Shown here: one piece after another, positions 1 to 9,179 of the stretch | Layout: each line of letters starts with the position of its first letter | Position numbering within the stretch: the stretch's first letter is position 1 | NCBI RefSeq assembly: GCF_014697355.1 | Contig: NZ_JACJRQ010000001.1 | Location: forward strand, 248,001-312,000 | Direction of reading: 5' to 3' | DNA length: 64,000 bases | Source: Nostoc calcicola FACHB-3891 | Lineage (GTDB): Bacteria; Cyanobacteriota; Cyanobacteriia; Cyanobacteriales; Nostocaceae | Made by a program: the position numbers and the translations under genes | The notes under the pieces: generated by a model | The model's input: only the letters and a program-made list of their open reading frames with translations | Told to the model about the DNA's origin: nothing | Databases searched by the model: none

Positions 1-695
1 GTGCCACCTCTTATTTATTATTAAGAACCAATTTTTATCTAAATTAACTATTCTAAGGTGGTAAAAAAATTAGCTAAATATCTAACTTTTGGCTCATTTT
101 TAATAGTCTTGAAAGTTGGATGAAAATTTTAGGAGCGTACTCTGCTGTTGTTTTTATTGTGTAAGGATTCAGGTTAGCAAGAGTTGACAGAGATAACAAG
201 ATGGGAAAGCATCAATTTTATGAATAATAAAGTGCCGCCACAGGAAAGCAATGAGGGACTTTACCAATTATCTTGTTATAAAGTTATAACTCAAAAAGCT
301 AAAATGCATTTTTTATTCTTCGATCGAGTTATTTTATTATATTTATAAATCAGTAGCACCTATACTGGTAAAATACCTTTATAGGTGCTAAATTAAAGCT
401 GCGCTATTGAGTTATACAATCAAAAAATTGCTAGTCAAGTAGCTAAAATTATTTGCACATAGGGTAAGAAAGAGAAACAAAAAAGTAAGTGCGACCCCTA
501 ACATCTACTTTTCCGATCTCTGGTCTATTGATTTAATGTCTTGAGAGGACATAGTAGACCGGCTAAACTCTCTCCAACTCTGATTTACCTTGAGTGAGCT
601 ATGTGAGTTTGCTTCTTCTCTAAGAATTGCAAAGTTTAAGTTACAAGACTAGTCACTAATTAGATTTTAGAGACCGACACTGACTATAAGCCAGA
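1..695. other. Gene-free left edge with one strong hairpin
   Basis: I see no convincing coding region here. The clearest structure is at 354-390: 11-bp outer arms (TAGCACCTATA / TATAGGTGCTA) enclosing a 4-bp inner stem (GGTA/TACC). It has no following T-run, so it need not be a terminator. Positions 560-615 resemble 5990-6050 and are listed separately. Confidence 0.5.
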
Positions 696-887
696 TTAGT
701 CTCTCTCACCTATTTCGACCTTTTCGGCTTTCCCCTTGTAGTAGAAGTCCTCACCTTTAGGAAACAAGAAGAAGTAGCCTTTTTTGAAGTATTTGCCTTC
801 TTTTCCTTCTTTTCCTCCAGCCAGAAGCTGTTGTTCTTCTGTGGATAGCTCCACAAGTAAATCAGACATAACGATTTGATTTGACAT
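696..887 (-). CDS. Double-glycine leader peptide, bacteriocin/RiPP-like precursor
   Basis: A 63-residue peptide whose N-terminal part is a classic double-glycine leader: hydrophobic and acidic residues (SDLLVELSTEEQQLLAGG) ending in the GG site where C39 peptidase-transporters cleave. The predicted mature part is about 38 residues, rich in Lys, Glu, Gly and aromatics, without Cys. I chose the ATG at 887. The longer GTG at 902 lies inside the ribosome binding site (AAGTGAGG, 9 bases before the ATG). It is the last gene of the minus-strand cluster with the C39 transporter at 1605-3773. The leader resembles those of cyanobacterial small bacteriocin-like proteins; activity of the product is unknown. 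No dedicated modification enzyme lies next to it. Confidence 0.75.
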   Translation of the reverse strand: MSNQIVMSDLLVELSTEEQQLLAGGKEGKEGKYFKKGYFFLFPKGEDFYYKGKAEKVEIGERD

Positions 888-916
888 AGTTTTTGACCTC
901 ACTTACTTCTATAGAT

Positions 917-984
917 GTTGTACACATATGCACGACAAACATACATATGTGTTATACACCTATGCTTTCAGTTGTAAACTTATG
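917..984. promoter_or_regulatory. Iteron-like repeats upstream of precursor gene (possible operator)
   Basis: Read on the minus strand, three close copies and one degenerate copy of a 14-bp motif, consensus CATANGTNTACAAC, sit just upstream of the small precursor gene: 971-984, 951-964, 936-949 (degenerate) and 917-930. Direct repeats at this spacing resemble a transcription factor binding array. A regulatory role is an inference. Confidence 0.4.
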
Positions 985-1256
985 TTTTACAATTTAAATG
1001 CCCCTAAAGTTATAAATAAAAAAACTAAATTTATAACTTTCAACTGATGGAAACTGTATTCTAAATGCAAATAAACTTTTATCATTATGAAGATATAGGA
1101 ATCCTCAATTATGGGTAAAAAAATTATTGCATATTTTCTTTGTATTCCTGTATACTAGTGTTACCTCATCGATAAAAAAGGAAAGCTAATTTATAGTTAT
1201 AGAGACTCGATTGAAGATGTCTAGACAACCATTAGTTTTTCTGGAAAAACTAATGT

Positions 1257-1574
1257 TTATGAAAATAAGCCACTTAAAAAATTAGCTACAAAATTATTTA
1301 ACATATTTCCAACTTTCATGGAGGAGGGTATTTCTGATGCGATTGAATATCCTATCGTAGTTTGTGACAAATTATATCCAGTTTTTTGTGATGACATATC
1401 ACCATTTGAAAGTTTTAAGTTACTATATGCATCAGTTTGAATGCTCGTTTGCTGAATGATAAAGTTGCTTGTGCTTAGTATATTTATGCTTTGTCCAGCA
1501 CATGAGGCCTCCTGTTCTTGTTCAGACAGTTCGCTAAGCAATTCAGAGTTGTCAGATTTGGTATTTTCAGACAT
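1257..1574 (-). CDS. Probable exported peptide with divergent double-glycine-type leader
   Basis: A 105-residue protein starting at an ATG preceded by GAGAAGA. Its N-terminus has the leader pattern (NSELLSELSEQEQEASCAG) but ends in Ala-Gly with a Cys at -3 instead of the usual Gly-Gly. The downstream part is about 80 residues, rich in Ser, Thr, Asn and Gln, with a hydrophobic C-terminal stretch. It starts 30 bases after the stop of the C39 transporter, on the same strand, so it is probably co-transcribed and may be a substrate. Function of the mature part is not recognised. Confidence 0.6.
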   Translation of the reverse strand: MSENTKSDNSELLSELSEQEQEASCAGQSINILSTSNFIIQQTSIQTDAYSNLKLSNGDMSSQKTGYNLSQTTIGYSIASEIPSSMKVGNMLNNFVANFLSGLFS

Positions 1575-1604
1575 AGTTTTATCTTCTCGCAGTGATTAAA
1601 ATTT

Positions 1605-3773
1605 TTACAGTGACAAAAACTTTAAATGCTCTCCTGGTTGAGAGAGAAAAGTTTCTGGGGTACCTTGTAATTGCACCTGACCTTTGTCTAGTAACACGAT
1701 CCAATCAGCTCGATTAATAACACTAGGACGATGAGTGATTAAAATCGTAGTTTTGCCTTTTCGGTATTCCAAAAGCCGATCTAGTACATGAGATTCACTT
1801 ATTGGATCGAGTCCAGCAGTGGCTTCATCTAAAATTAGTACAGGTGGATTAGTGAGGATGCCTCTGGCGATCGCCAAGCGTTGTCTTTGTCCACCAGAGA
1901 GATTTGCTCCAAATTCTCCTAAAACAGTTTGATATTTATTTGGAAGTTGACTGATAAACTCGTCTGCATCAGCTATCTGGCAAGCTTTGACAATTTCTTC
2001 AAAGGAAATGTAAGGCGTTCCTAAGCGAAAGTTTTCCAAAATCGAGCGACTCCAGAAGTGAGGTTCTTGGGGTACATAAATTACTTGTTGTCTTAAGCAA
2101 TCAAGGGCAAGGTCTTGGATGTTAAAAAAACCAATGCGGATATTGCCAGATTGGGCTTCATATAGACCTGCGATTAATTTTGCTAAAGTACTTTTGCCGC
2201 AGCCTGACTCACCAATCAAAGCAATAACTTTTCCTCCAGGAAGTTTAAGAGAAAAATCTTCTATTAAGTCAACTCTGCCAGCGTGGTGAAATTGGAGATG
2301 CGAACAACGAATGTCTGCATCACCAGAGATTTCAGCAAACGGCTTTTGGCGATCGCCAGACGCTTCCGCTGTAGTATCGATAACTTCCAACAAGCGAGTA
2401 ATTGCTGTTTGGGAACGAATATAATCATCTGCTAAAGCAACTATAGAGTTAATTAAAGCGAAAACGTTGATCTGTAAGGCGTTAAAAGCCAGCATTTGAC
2501 CTATGCTTAATTCTTTATTAATCACCAAAATGCTTCCTAGACCAAGCAAAATGATGCTGCCAATGGTGGATATCAGTCTAGCTAAGGTACTGCTGATAAT
2601 TCCGATTTGCATAGTGCTGAAAGTCAGATTGGCGAGGCGACCAAAACGACTTTGAAATTCATCCCAGAATTGGGAAGCGGCGTTTGTGGTTTTAACTACC
2701 TGTGCGCCTTTAAATGTTTCCACTAAAACACCTTGATTTTCCGAACCCAAGACCAAAGCACTGCGTGTCTTTTGTTGGAGGATGGGTAAGAAAGGCAGGC
2801 TGGATATGCTCATTAACAAGGCGATGAAAAGAACTGCTAATGTTAGTCGCCAGCTATAAAACACCATGAAGCAAAAAGAAACTACTGCAATGAAAAACTG
2901 GCTAGGTAAAAGAATTACTATCTCCGATATCAGCTGGTTGATAATATTGATATCTCGCAATCGGCTAGTGATTTCGCCACTGCGGCGGGCTTCGTAATAA
3001 TTTAAGGGCAATTGGAGAATTTTTCGCCCAAACTCTAAGACTAGCCCTAATTGCAGCCGTTGACTAAAATGAGCGATCATTATGGCTTGCAATACTTGTA
3101 ATCCACTGCTAAACAAGCTCATAACCACTACGCCTGAGACAACAACAGTCAGTAACTGAGTATCTCCGCGTACTAAAACATCATCTGTGAGCAGTTGTAT
3201 GAGGATGGGAGTACCTAAAGCTAGCACACCTAAGACAACGTTGAGCATCAAAACCTGACTCAACAGCCCACGATAAGGCAAAATACGGACTAAAAAGCGC
3301 CTCAAGCCACCTTTTTCTTGTTCTTGGGGCTGCTCATAAAAGCGATCTGGATCTGGCTCCAGCAAAAGCATAACGCCATTCCAAGCTGTTGTTAACTCTT
3401 CTCGGCTGACATAGCGAATGCCTACACCTGGATCGGCAATGACGTACTTCTGACCCCGCTTATTGTATAAAACAACCCAGTGGTGACCATACCAATGAAT
3501 AATTGCTGGCAGAGATATTTCTGTGATTCTGTCTATAATTGCTGGTGAAGCTTTAACTGCCCTGGCATTAAAACCTAAAGTCTCAGAGCCGCGTTTTAGA
3601 CCTAGTAAAGTTGTTCCAAGCTGTCCAGTTCCGACTGCTTCTCGGCTGCGATTAATGCTTAAAAAACGCCCGTAATGCTTGGAAATCGACGCCAGACAAG
3701 CTGCACCACAATCTTCTTCACTTAACTGGGAAACGCACTGGTAATTTTTATGAAGTTTCAATTGACGAAACAT
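1605..3773 (-). CDS. Peptidase-containing ABC transporter (C39 bacteriocin-type exporter)
   Basis: A three-part PCAT exporter of about 722 residues that cleaves double-glycine leaders and exports the core peptide across the inner membrane. N-terminal C39 peptidase: catalytic Cys22 in EEDCGAACL, His98 in HWYGHHWVV, Asp114 in ADPG. A membrane domain follows at about 160-440. The C-terminal nucleotide-binding domain has Walker A GESGCGKST at about 519-527, signature LSGGQRQRLAIARG, Walker B VLILDEATAGLD and the ITHR H-loop. I prefer the ATG at 3773, where family members begin; an in-frame TTG at 3806 would add 11 residues with no better ribosome site. The HlyD-type adaptor upstream and small leader-bearing genes on both sides fit a peptide secretion locus. 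All catalytic motifs look intact. Confidence 0.95.
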   Translation of the reverse strand: MFRQLKLHKNYQCVSQLSEEDCGAACLASISKHYGRFLSINRSREAVGTGQLGTTLLGLKRGSETLGFNARAVKASPAIIDRITEISLPAIIHWYGHHWVVLYNKRGQKYVIADPGVGIRYVSREELTTAWNGVMLLLEPDPDRFYEQPQEQEKGGLRRFLVRILPYRGLLSQVLMLNVVLGVLALGTPILIQLLTDDVLVRGDTQLLTVVVSGVVVMSLFSSGLQVLQAIMIAHFSQRLQLGLVLEFGRKILQLPLNYYEARRSGEITSRLRDINIINQLISEIVILLPSQFFIAVVSFCFMVFYSWRLTLAVLFIALLMSISSLPFLPILQQKTRSALVLGSENQGVLVETFKGAQVVKTTNAASQFWDEFQSRFGRLANLTFSTMQIGIISSTLARLISTIGSIILLGLGSILVINKELSIGQMLAFNALQINVFALINSIVALADDYIRSQTAITRLLEVIDTTAEASGDRQKPFAEISGDADIRCSHLQFHHAGRVDLIEDFSLKLPGGKVIALIGESGCGKSTLAKLIAGLYEAQSGNIRIGFFNIQDLALDCLRQQVIYVPQEPHFWSRSILENFRLGTPYISFEEIVKACQIADADEFISQLPNKYQTVLGEFGANLSGGQRQRLAIARGILTNPPVLILDEATAGLDPISESHVLDRLLEYRKGKTTILITHRPSVINRADWIVLLDKGQVQLQGTPETFLSQPGEHLKFLSL

Positions 3774-4047
3774 GATCGCTAGACCTATCAAAAAAATGGT
3801 TGACAAAGTTAGCAGAGCAATTACAGCAGTTTTTAGGTATTTAGATCGGCATTAAGATGGGGAATAGGGAATAGGGAGTAGGGAGTGGTGTAGTTCAATT
3901 AGTTGAAAAGTGCTGTGATGTTTGGTAAAGTCCAATTTTGATAGGACTTACCCAAGAACTCTCTGAAACTCTTATTTCTGGGTGCCCTCTGCGATACCCT
4001 GCGGGAAGCCGCTTTGCGTCTACGATTTTCCGTTAGCTGTGCTGAGA

Positions 4048-5556
4048 TTAAAAATCGGTGATTAATCTAGCTTTTCTCAGAATGAACTGAAGTACAGTTT
4101 CTTGGCGGGAAATGATATCAGCTCTACCCTCCATACCAGATTTCAGATGACATTGCCGATCGCCTCTGGCTAAATATAAAGTCTGCGGCTGAATGCTGAC
4201 TTCATAGGCAACCGCTTGTGGAACGCTGGAATCTGCACTCTTTTTTGCAATTGGTAGGGCATCTGGTGCGATTGTTTCGACAATTCCTTGAAGAGTGCCA
4301 TAGTCTGGATAAGGACAAGCAGAAACCTGCATTTTAACTTTTTGTCCTGGTTTTACCTTGTCAATATCTTGAGCCGGCACATAAGCTTTGATTAGTACTG
4401 GGGCATCAAGGGGAGCGATGTTGGCGATCGCTTCACTTGGTTGCACTACCTGCCCTGGGTTGCGAAGATTTAATTGTAGTAATGTACCTTCGATTGGCGA
4501 TCGAATTATACTTCTATTCAAATCGGTTTCTACCTGTTGCAGTTCTTTCCTAGTGCTAGCGAGTTGTTTTTGGAGTTCAAGGCGTTGCTGCAATAGAGTT
4601 TCTCGTTCTTTTTTCAAAGCTGCTAAGGTAACTTCACCCTTTGCTTTTTCTTGCTCGATCTCTTCAGATGCCACAGTTACAAGAGCATCACTGGGATTAA
4701 TAGCGGTTTTAGCTTTGTCTAGGTTCGTTTGGGCAACCTTAAAAGCTTGTTCTTTTTCCTCTAAAAGATTTTTAGCGCTGACTTTCGCTTGTTCTAGCTT
4801 CGCCTCAGCAGACTTTACCTCTTGTTGTTTTTCCTCAAACAGAGTGCGAGAAACAGCTCCCGACGCTACAATCGGCTGCAATCGCTCTTGTTGCACCTTT
4901 GCTAATATCAAAGCTGCTTCAGCTTCTTGCACAGTTGCTGTTAATACTTTTTCTCTCTGTAATCGCTCTAACTGTGCCCTGGTTAATACTAAAGCTGTTT
5001 CTGCCTGGGTCATATCAGCTCTAGCTTTGATTTGCTGGTCTTGATAGTTGCGTTGGGTACCACTTAGCTGAGCTTGTGCAGCGATGAGCGTGCGATTAAT
5101 TAAGTCTGTCTGGGCTGCAATCTGAGTATCTATTTCACGAATCTGAGCATCTATTTGACTTAGTTGTAATTTACTCTGCCCAATACTATTTTGTAGTTGG
5201 CGCTTTTGAGCTTGAAGGCTGGAATCATCAACATAAGCAATAGCTTCCCCTTTAGTCACTACCTGATTTTCTTTAGTTTCAATCTTTTCAACAATGCCAG
5301 CAATAGCGGACTGAACAACGCGCAGTTCTCCTACAGGTCGAATACTCGCAGGGACTTTGACTGTAACGTTGTAACTGACAACAGATGTTAGACTGACCCC
5401 TGCCACAAAAATGCTTAACACAACTGCCCCTGCAATGTTTGTCCATTTACCAATATGAGGGAGAAACTCGTTAAGCTCAACTAAATGAAGCTGGTCTGGT
5501 AATGGTTCATTAAATCTATTCTCTGAATAGTTTTCCTCGCGGTGTAAAAAGTTCAC
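4048..5556 (-). CDS. HlyD-family periplasmic adaptor for peptide export
   Basis: A 502-residue membrane fusion protein linking the ABC exporter to an outer-membrane channel. The N-terminus is cytoplasmic with one transmembrane helix at about 40-60. Next come the first half of a biotinyl-lipoyl-like domain (SAIAGIVEKI...), a very long Gln/Lys/Glu-rich coiled coil at about 105-345, the second lipoyl half (SIIRSPIEGTLLQL) and a beta-barrel region (PVLIKAYVPAQDIDKV). The start is a GTG; no in-frame ATG lies near it. It lies upstream of the C39 transporter in the same direction, about 275 bases away, so both are likely one transcription unit. No TolC-like channel gene is in the window. Confidence 0.92.
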   Translation of the reverse strand: MNFLHREENYSENRFNEPLPDQLHLVELNEFLPHIGKWTNIAGAVVLSIFVAGVSLTSVVSYNVTVKVPASIRPVGELRVVQSAIAGIVEKIETKENQVVTKGEAIAYVDDSSLQAQKRQLQNSIGQSKLQLSQIDAQIREIDTQIAAQTDLINRTLIAAQAQLSGTQRNYQDQQIKARADMTQAETALVLTRAQLERLQREKVLTATVQEAEAALILAKVQQERLQPIVASGAVSRTLFEEKQQEVKSAEAKLEQAKVSAKNLLEEKEQAFKVAQTNLDKAKTAINPSDALVTVASEEIEQEKAKGEVTLAALKKERETLLQQRLELQKQLASTRKELQQVETDLNRSIIRSPIEGTLLQLNLRNPGQVVQPSEAIANIAPLDAPVLIKAYVPAQDIDKVKPGQKVKMQVSACPYPDYGTLQGIVETIAPDALPIAKKSADSSVPQAVAYEVSIQPQTLYLARGDRQCHLKSGMEGRADIISRQETVLQFILRKARLITDF

Positions 5557-6651
5557 ATTATTGCACCCTTTGTATTGAATTGATACATGAAAAATCAGCC
5601 TTATCTAATGTCAACCTCAAAACCATTTTGCTGCAAAGCAAATTATTTAGCATAACTTGATTGCAAATCGCACGCGACAGAAAATGTATACCTTTGGTAA
5701 TAGGTCGCAGGGCATAATTAAAATCTCAAGCCCATATTTACGTGGCAAAAAGTAATAGATTGCTCATCGTAAATTTGACCTATAAAATAATTCCAATGCG
5801 GAATATCTCGTAAAAATGAGTGTTTGCTGAATTTCAGGATGAAAAAGTAATGTATGCTGGCAATTTTGGGCAGCATAATGTTTGATAATCGTCTATAATT
5901 GGTGAAGGGGTAAGAGAAAGTTATACGCAAACTAAGCGAATTTATCTTTCTCAGAATTCAAACGCTAGATAGTGCGTTAAGAAGACGGAGGAGAACGCTC
6001 AAACTCTCTCAAAGTCCTCACTTACGTTGAGCGAGTTATTATAAGCTCCTCCTACCCCCTTTTTATTTTCAAACAAAAGGATTTCAACAAAAAACCTGCA
6101 TCTCAGTATCTAGATGTTTACTCGATATATAGAGGAAAATAACAAGCAAGTCGTGAAATTACTTAGCGATACGCTGCCTGTATTTATTTGGAGTTCTGGT
6201 CAGGTAATAAAGAAAGGATAAAAAATTGATTCACTTTTAACTGGGTGAAAAATATTACTTGCAATTTCCTTTCTCATTCCCTTCTACTAACTATTTCAGT
6301 AGACGATAAAGGTGTAGAAAAGCTCTTACAATCTGCGGTTGTTTTGACTGGCATAACAAGTATCAACTTTGAATGCCAAGATTATCCAGCACCCCCATAA
6401 TAACAGAATGGGTGGTGCTGTCTCGATAAATCACACAAGTAGTCTTTGTAAAACCAGCTATTAAGTTCAAAGTAGCAGATTTCAGCTAAGAGAAATCAGA
6501 AAAGGTGAAAGTTAAAAGCCAAAAGGTACAAGAAATATTTTTGACGTTTTATTTTTTACTTTCTCTTCTTTCTTTGCCTAAATTTGCTAAACGCTGTGAT
6601 CTTATGGCTGATTTTCTCAGATTGCCTGTTAGAGTTGTTAACCTCCTATGA
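5557..6651. other. Long non-coding stretch between export gene and a further precursor
   Basis: About 1.1 kb without a credible gene; small open frames here have no ribosome site or family resemblance. At 5990-6050 the minus strand carries CGTAAGTGAGG followed by a purine-rich run, resembling the leader found directly upstream of the precursor genes at 887 and 6930, but with no ATG after it. It may be a decayed precursor or a mobile leader copy. Confidence 0.4.
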
Positions 6652-6930
6652 CTAAGAGATGATTAGATTGCCCAAGCTTAGTCCGGGCAAGCCACTTGGT
6701 ACTGCTCCCAAGGTCAACTGAGCTGCTCCCGCCGTTGTGGTCTGCTGAAGATTGCCTGTGCTAGCAGCATTGCTACCACCAGGCCCAGAGCTAGTTCCAC
6801 CATCTAAATTCGCAATTCTGTTAGCGAAATTGGTGAGATCTACCTGATTGTCGGTACCACCAGAGAGTAGTTCTTGTTGCTCATCAGATAAACCGATCAA
6901 CAACTCAAATGCGTTGATTGAATTTGACAT
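6652..6930 (-). CDS. Double-glycine leader peptide precursor, Gly/Ser/Asn-rich core
   Basis: A 92-residue peptide with a canonical leader (FELLIGLSDEQQELLSGG) and a roughly 67-residue core rich in Gly, Ser, Asn, Ala and Thr, without Cys. The ATG at 6930 has GTGAGG ten bases upstream, within a TACGTAAGTGAGG leader nearly identical to that of the gene at 696-887. It is the most upstream member of the minus-strand export locus and is separated from the HlyD gene by about 1.1 kb, so it probably has its own promoter. It is likely a substrate of the C39 exporter. Confidence 0.75.
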   Translation of the reverse strand: MSNSINAFELLIGLSDEQQELLSGGTDNQVDLTNFANRIANLDGGTSSGPGGSNAASTGNLQQTTTAGAAQLTLGAVPSGLPGLSLGNLIIS

Positions 6931-7495
6931 GATTATTTGGCCTCACTTACGTAATTAGGTGCCTTGACCACCTAAGACCCAACTATAGGGATTGTTTGTC
7001 AGGATTTCATAAACCTGGAGACATAATTCAAAATTGCATTTTTGTTTCTCAAGGTAGATATAAAATCTTTTATTTCTTTTAGATATAGCAATACGCTAGA
7101 GCAAGTATGGTCAATATTTACTGTTCTTGAAACTATTTAGAGTATTTGAACATATATTCAGGGATTTTGGACATCCATAAGCACAGTTTTTATATTTATC
7201 TAGGGGAGTTTGGTGTCTGGGCGTACCCCGTGATAGACATCGCTCTTTTATAATTCATTGAAGAGATATGCTCTTAATAAACCTGCAAAAGTCCAATTTT
7301 CGATTGTTGCAAAATTGTGTATTATCCCCAACTTGGATGTCTTTTGTAGCAATTGCCAACTACATGAGGTACAAGATAGGGGCACATAGCTATGCGCCCC
7401 TACAAGTTTTTATTCGCTTGCATTCATCTCAACACTGACGCTTCTCTACGAGAGGCTACGCCAAGGCTTACAGTGTGAGGCTTCTGCTGCTCCGG
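6931..7495. other. Intergenic with palindrome and dispersed repeats
   Basis: No gene seen. It contains a near-perfect 26-bp palindrome at 7377-7402 (half site TAGGGGC[A/G]CATAG) and, at 7436-7480, a REP-like sequence (CTCTACGAGAGGCTACGCC) of a type common between genes of Nostoc-like genomes. Confidence 0.5.
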
Positions 7496-8197
7496 CTAAA
7501 AAACTAAGTGACTTAAAAAGAAGGCAAGAGCCGCACTTCCTAAAGGAACTGTCAAATTGTCAATACCCAGAAACGAAAAAGCTTCTAAAGCAGTAGCAAT
7601 CAAGGCCACCAACAGTGATATTGCCCAAGTTTGCCAACTGTTTCCTTGGGTTCCTACTAAAATCAGACTGCTGACGAGATAGCTAACAAGCATCATCGTC
7701 AAGGAGCCTTCCCAACTTTTTTCTGCACCAGAGACTTTGTATTTGTGTTTACCAAAACGCTGACCAATTAAGGCTGCTAATCCATCTCCCCAAGTCATAA
7801 TTAAAATACCTAATACTGCGTACTGCGGTTGTTGCAAGTACCAGAACCAGGCAATTAAAATACCGAAACTGAGAGAGTAAAAAAACGTCCCTAAACTTTG
7901 GCGTCCAACGCTATTAATACCAGGAAGAATCGGAAATCGGTAAGACAATAAGGTGATTGCGCTTGCTAAAATCGAGGCTGTTATTCCGACGCTTGGGGGA
8001 ATATCCAGCCACCAAGCGAGTAGAATCACATTACCAGTGCCGATATGAACTATCTTGCGGACGACTTCTGGTTCGCCATTAGTAAAGCGGTTTACTACCC
8101 ATGCAATTAGTAGGATGAATAACACCCAAATTGCAGCGCCCGCAATTTGTAGCCATAAAACCGGAATTGAGGTGAAGTCAGACAATATAATCAGCAA
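7496..8197 (-). CDS. Phytol kinase / polyprenol kinase family membrane protein
   Basis: A 233-residue integral membrane CTP-dependent lipid kinase of the SEC59/DGK1/VTE5 family. The cyanobacterial members (Synechocystis slr1652 type) phosphorylate phytol released from chlorophyll, feeding tocopherol and chlorophyll synthesis. It has about six to seven hydrophobic segments, the N-terminal motif EVVRKIVHIGTGN, and the kinase signatures TWGDGLAALIGQRFGKHKYK and KSWEGSLTMM. The C-terminal EAFSFLGIDNLTVPL is typical. The start appears to be a TTG, because no in-frame ATG precedes the first conserved block. It is transcribed away from yidD, with 61 bases between them. VTE5-like assignment is firm at family level; the exact substrate is inferred. 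Confidence 0.88.
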   Translation of the reverse strand: MLIILSDFTSIPVLWLQIAGAAIWVLFILLIAWVVNRFTNGEPEVVRKIVHIGTGNVILLAWWLDIPPSVGITASILASAITLLSYRFPILPGINSVGRQSLGTFFYSLSFGILIAWFWYLQQPQYAVLGILIMTWGDGLAALIGQRFGKHKYKVSGAEKSWEGSLTMMLVSYLVSSLILVGTQGNSWQTWAISLLVALIATALEAFSFLGIDNLTVPLGSAALAFFLSHLVF

Positions 8198-8258
8198 GGA
8201 TACAACAAGATGAAAATTTTTCCCTGTATTACTAATTTATAAGATTTAGGTAACTCTA

Positions 8259-8483
8259 ATGAAAGTACTATTAATTTTGCTGATTCGCGGCTATCGAATG
8301 TTTATCTCGCCCTTGTTTCCTCCGAGTTGTCGTTTTCAACCAACTTGTTCGATGTATGCCATTCAAGCCATTGAACGATTTGGAATATTACGTGGTAGCT
8401 GGATGGCAACCTTAAGGATTTTGCGCTGTCATCCGTTTCACCCAGGTGGTTACGATCCTGTACCGGAGGTGAAAGAGGAGTAG
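8259..8483 (+). CDS. yidD: Membrane protein insertion efficiency factor YidD
   Basis: A 74-residue YidD protein, a small membrane-associated helper of the YidC/SecYEG insertion pathway. The whole signature is present: [22 protein letters not shown], then [10 protein letters not shown], a short hydrophobic helix and [14 protein letters not shown] at the C-terminus. The three conserved Cys are in place. The length is usual for the family. It stands alone here, diverging from the phytol kinase gene. Confidence 0.95.
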   Translation: MKVLLILLIRGYRMFISPLFPPSCRFQPTCSMYAIQAIERFGILRGSWMATLRILRCHPFHPGGYDPVPEVKEE

Positions 8484-8911
8484 TCGGGGAGGTGGGGATG
8501 AGGGAGATGAGGGAGATGAGGGAGATGAGGGAGTGTGGGCAGGGCTGTTTCATTCCTTAAAATGGGTGAAATTGCAAGATGCAAAGAGATAAAAATTGGG
8601 AGTAAGCGCACAATTCCAGTAAAAAACTTTTGCGCCTTCAACCCAAATATACGATTTTCTTTTGCGCCTACCCTTCGGGAACGTTTTCAACGAATGCGCC
8701 TTTGCGTGAGATTATCCTCTTGACAAATCCCCATCATCAGCGAATGAAACAGCCCTGGGAGTGTGGGGAGAAAGAGAATTTATACTTCGCCCTCTTCCCC
8801 ATGCCCAATGCCCAATGCCCAAATTTTGCGGGTATAGTCTGTTGGGGAGATGTCAATAGATGAGGTTGTCATCTAGTTTGGGAAGGTTGAATAATTGAAT
8901 TTAGACTGACC
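8484..8911. repeat. Repeat-rich intergenic region with GGGAGATGA tandem repeats
   Basis: Positions 8490-8535 hold a tandem of about four GAGGGAGAT units. Positions 8655-8710 hold a CTTCGGGAACG...TTTTCAACGAATGCGCC interspersed sequence, and 8800-8822 hold a short CCCAATGCC repeat. Open frames across this region are low-complexity artefacts. Confidence 0.6.
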
Positions 8912-9133
8912 ATGATTAATCCTACCGCTATTTATTTACCTGACGAACCACAAATTCCCAATCCTGAACCCAACCCGCTACCGAGTCCGGAACCAGTACC
9001 TACTCCCATTCCGCAACCTGTACCGGGGCCTGTACCAGAACCAGTACCTACTCCCATTCCGCAACCTGTACCGGGGCCAATTCCTCAAACAGTTCCAGGA
9101 CCAATTCCCCAAACCATACCGGAACCTGTTTGA
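8912..9133 (+). CDS. Small proline-rich repeat protein
   Basis: A 73-residue protein. After a short start ([14 protein letters not shown]) it consists almost entirely of Pro-rich units, with [E/Q][13 protein letters not shown] repeated and then shortened to GPIPQ[T]. This should form a polyproline-type extended chain. It ends 46 bases before ychF in the same direction, so co-transcription is possible. I do not recognise a function. The open frame is consistent and the repeat is imperfect at the nucleotide level, which favours a real protein over a slippage artefact, though not decisively. Confidence 0.5.
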   Translation: MINPTAIYLPDEPQIPNPEPNPLPSPEPVPTPIPQPVPGPVPEPVPTPIPQPVPGPIPQTVPGPIPQTIPEPV

Positions 9134-9179
9134 ATTACCTTAGGTAATGTAATCTAAAATCAAAAATCCAAAATCCAAA

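Noticed and set aside
4388..5044. 218-codon open frame antisense to the HlyD gene
   Set aside because: It mirrors the coiled-coil codons of the HlyD protein, is Ser/Cys-rich and has no family resemblance.
5718..5930. 70-codon open frame downstream of a precursor gene
   Set aside because: No ribosome site, no leader motif, random-looking composition.
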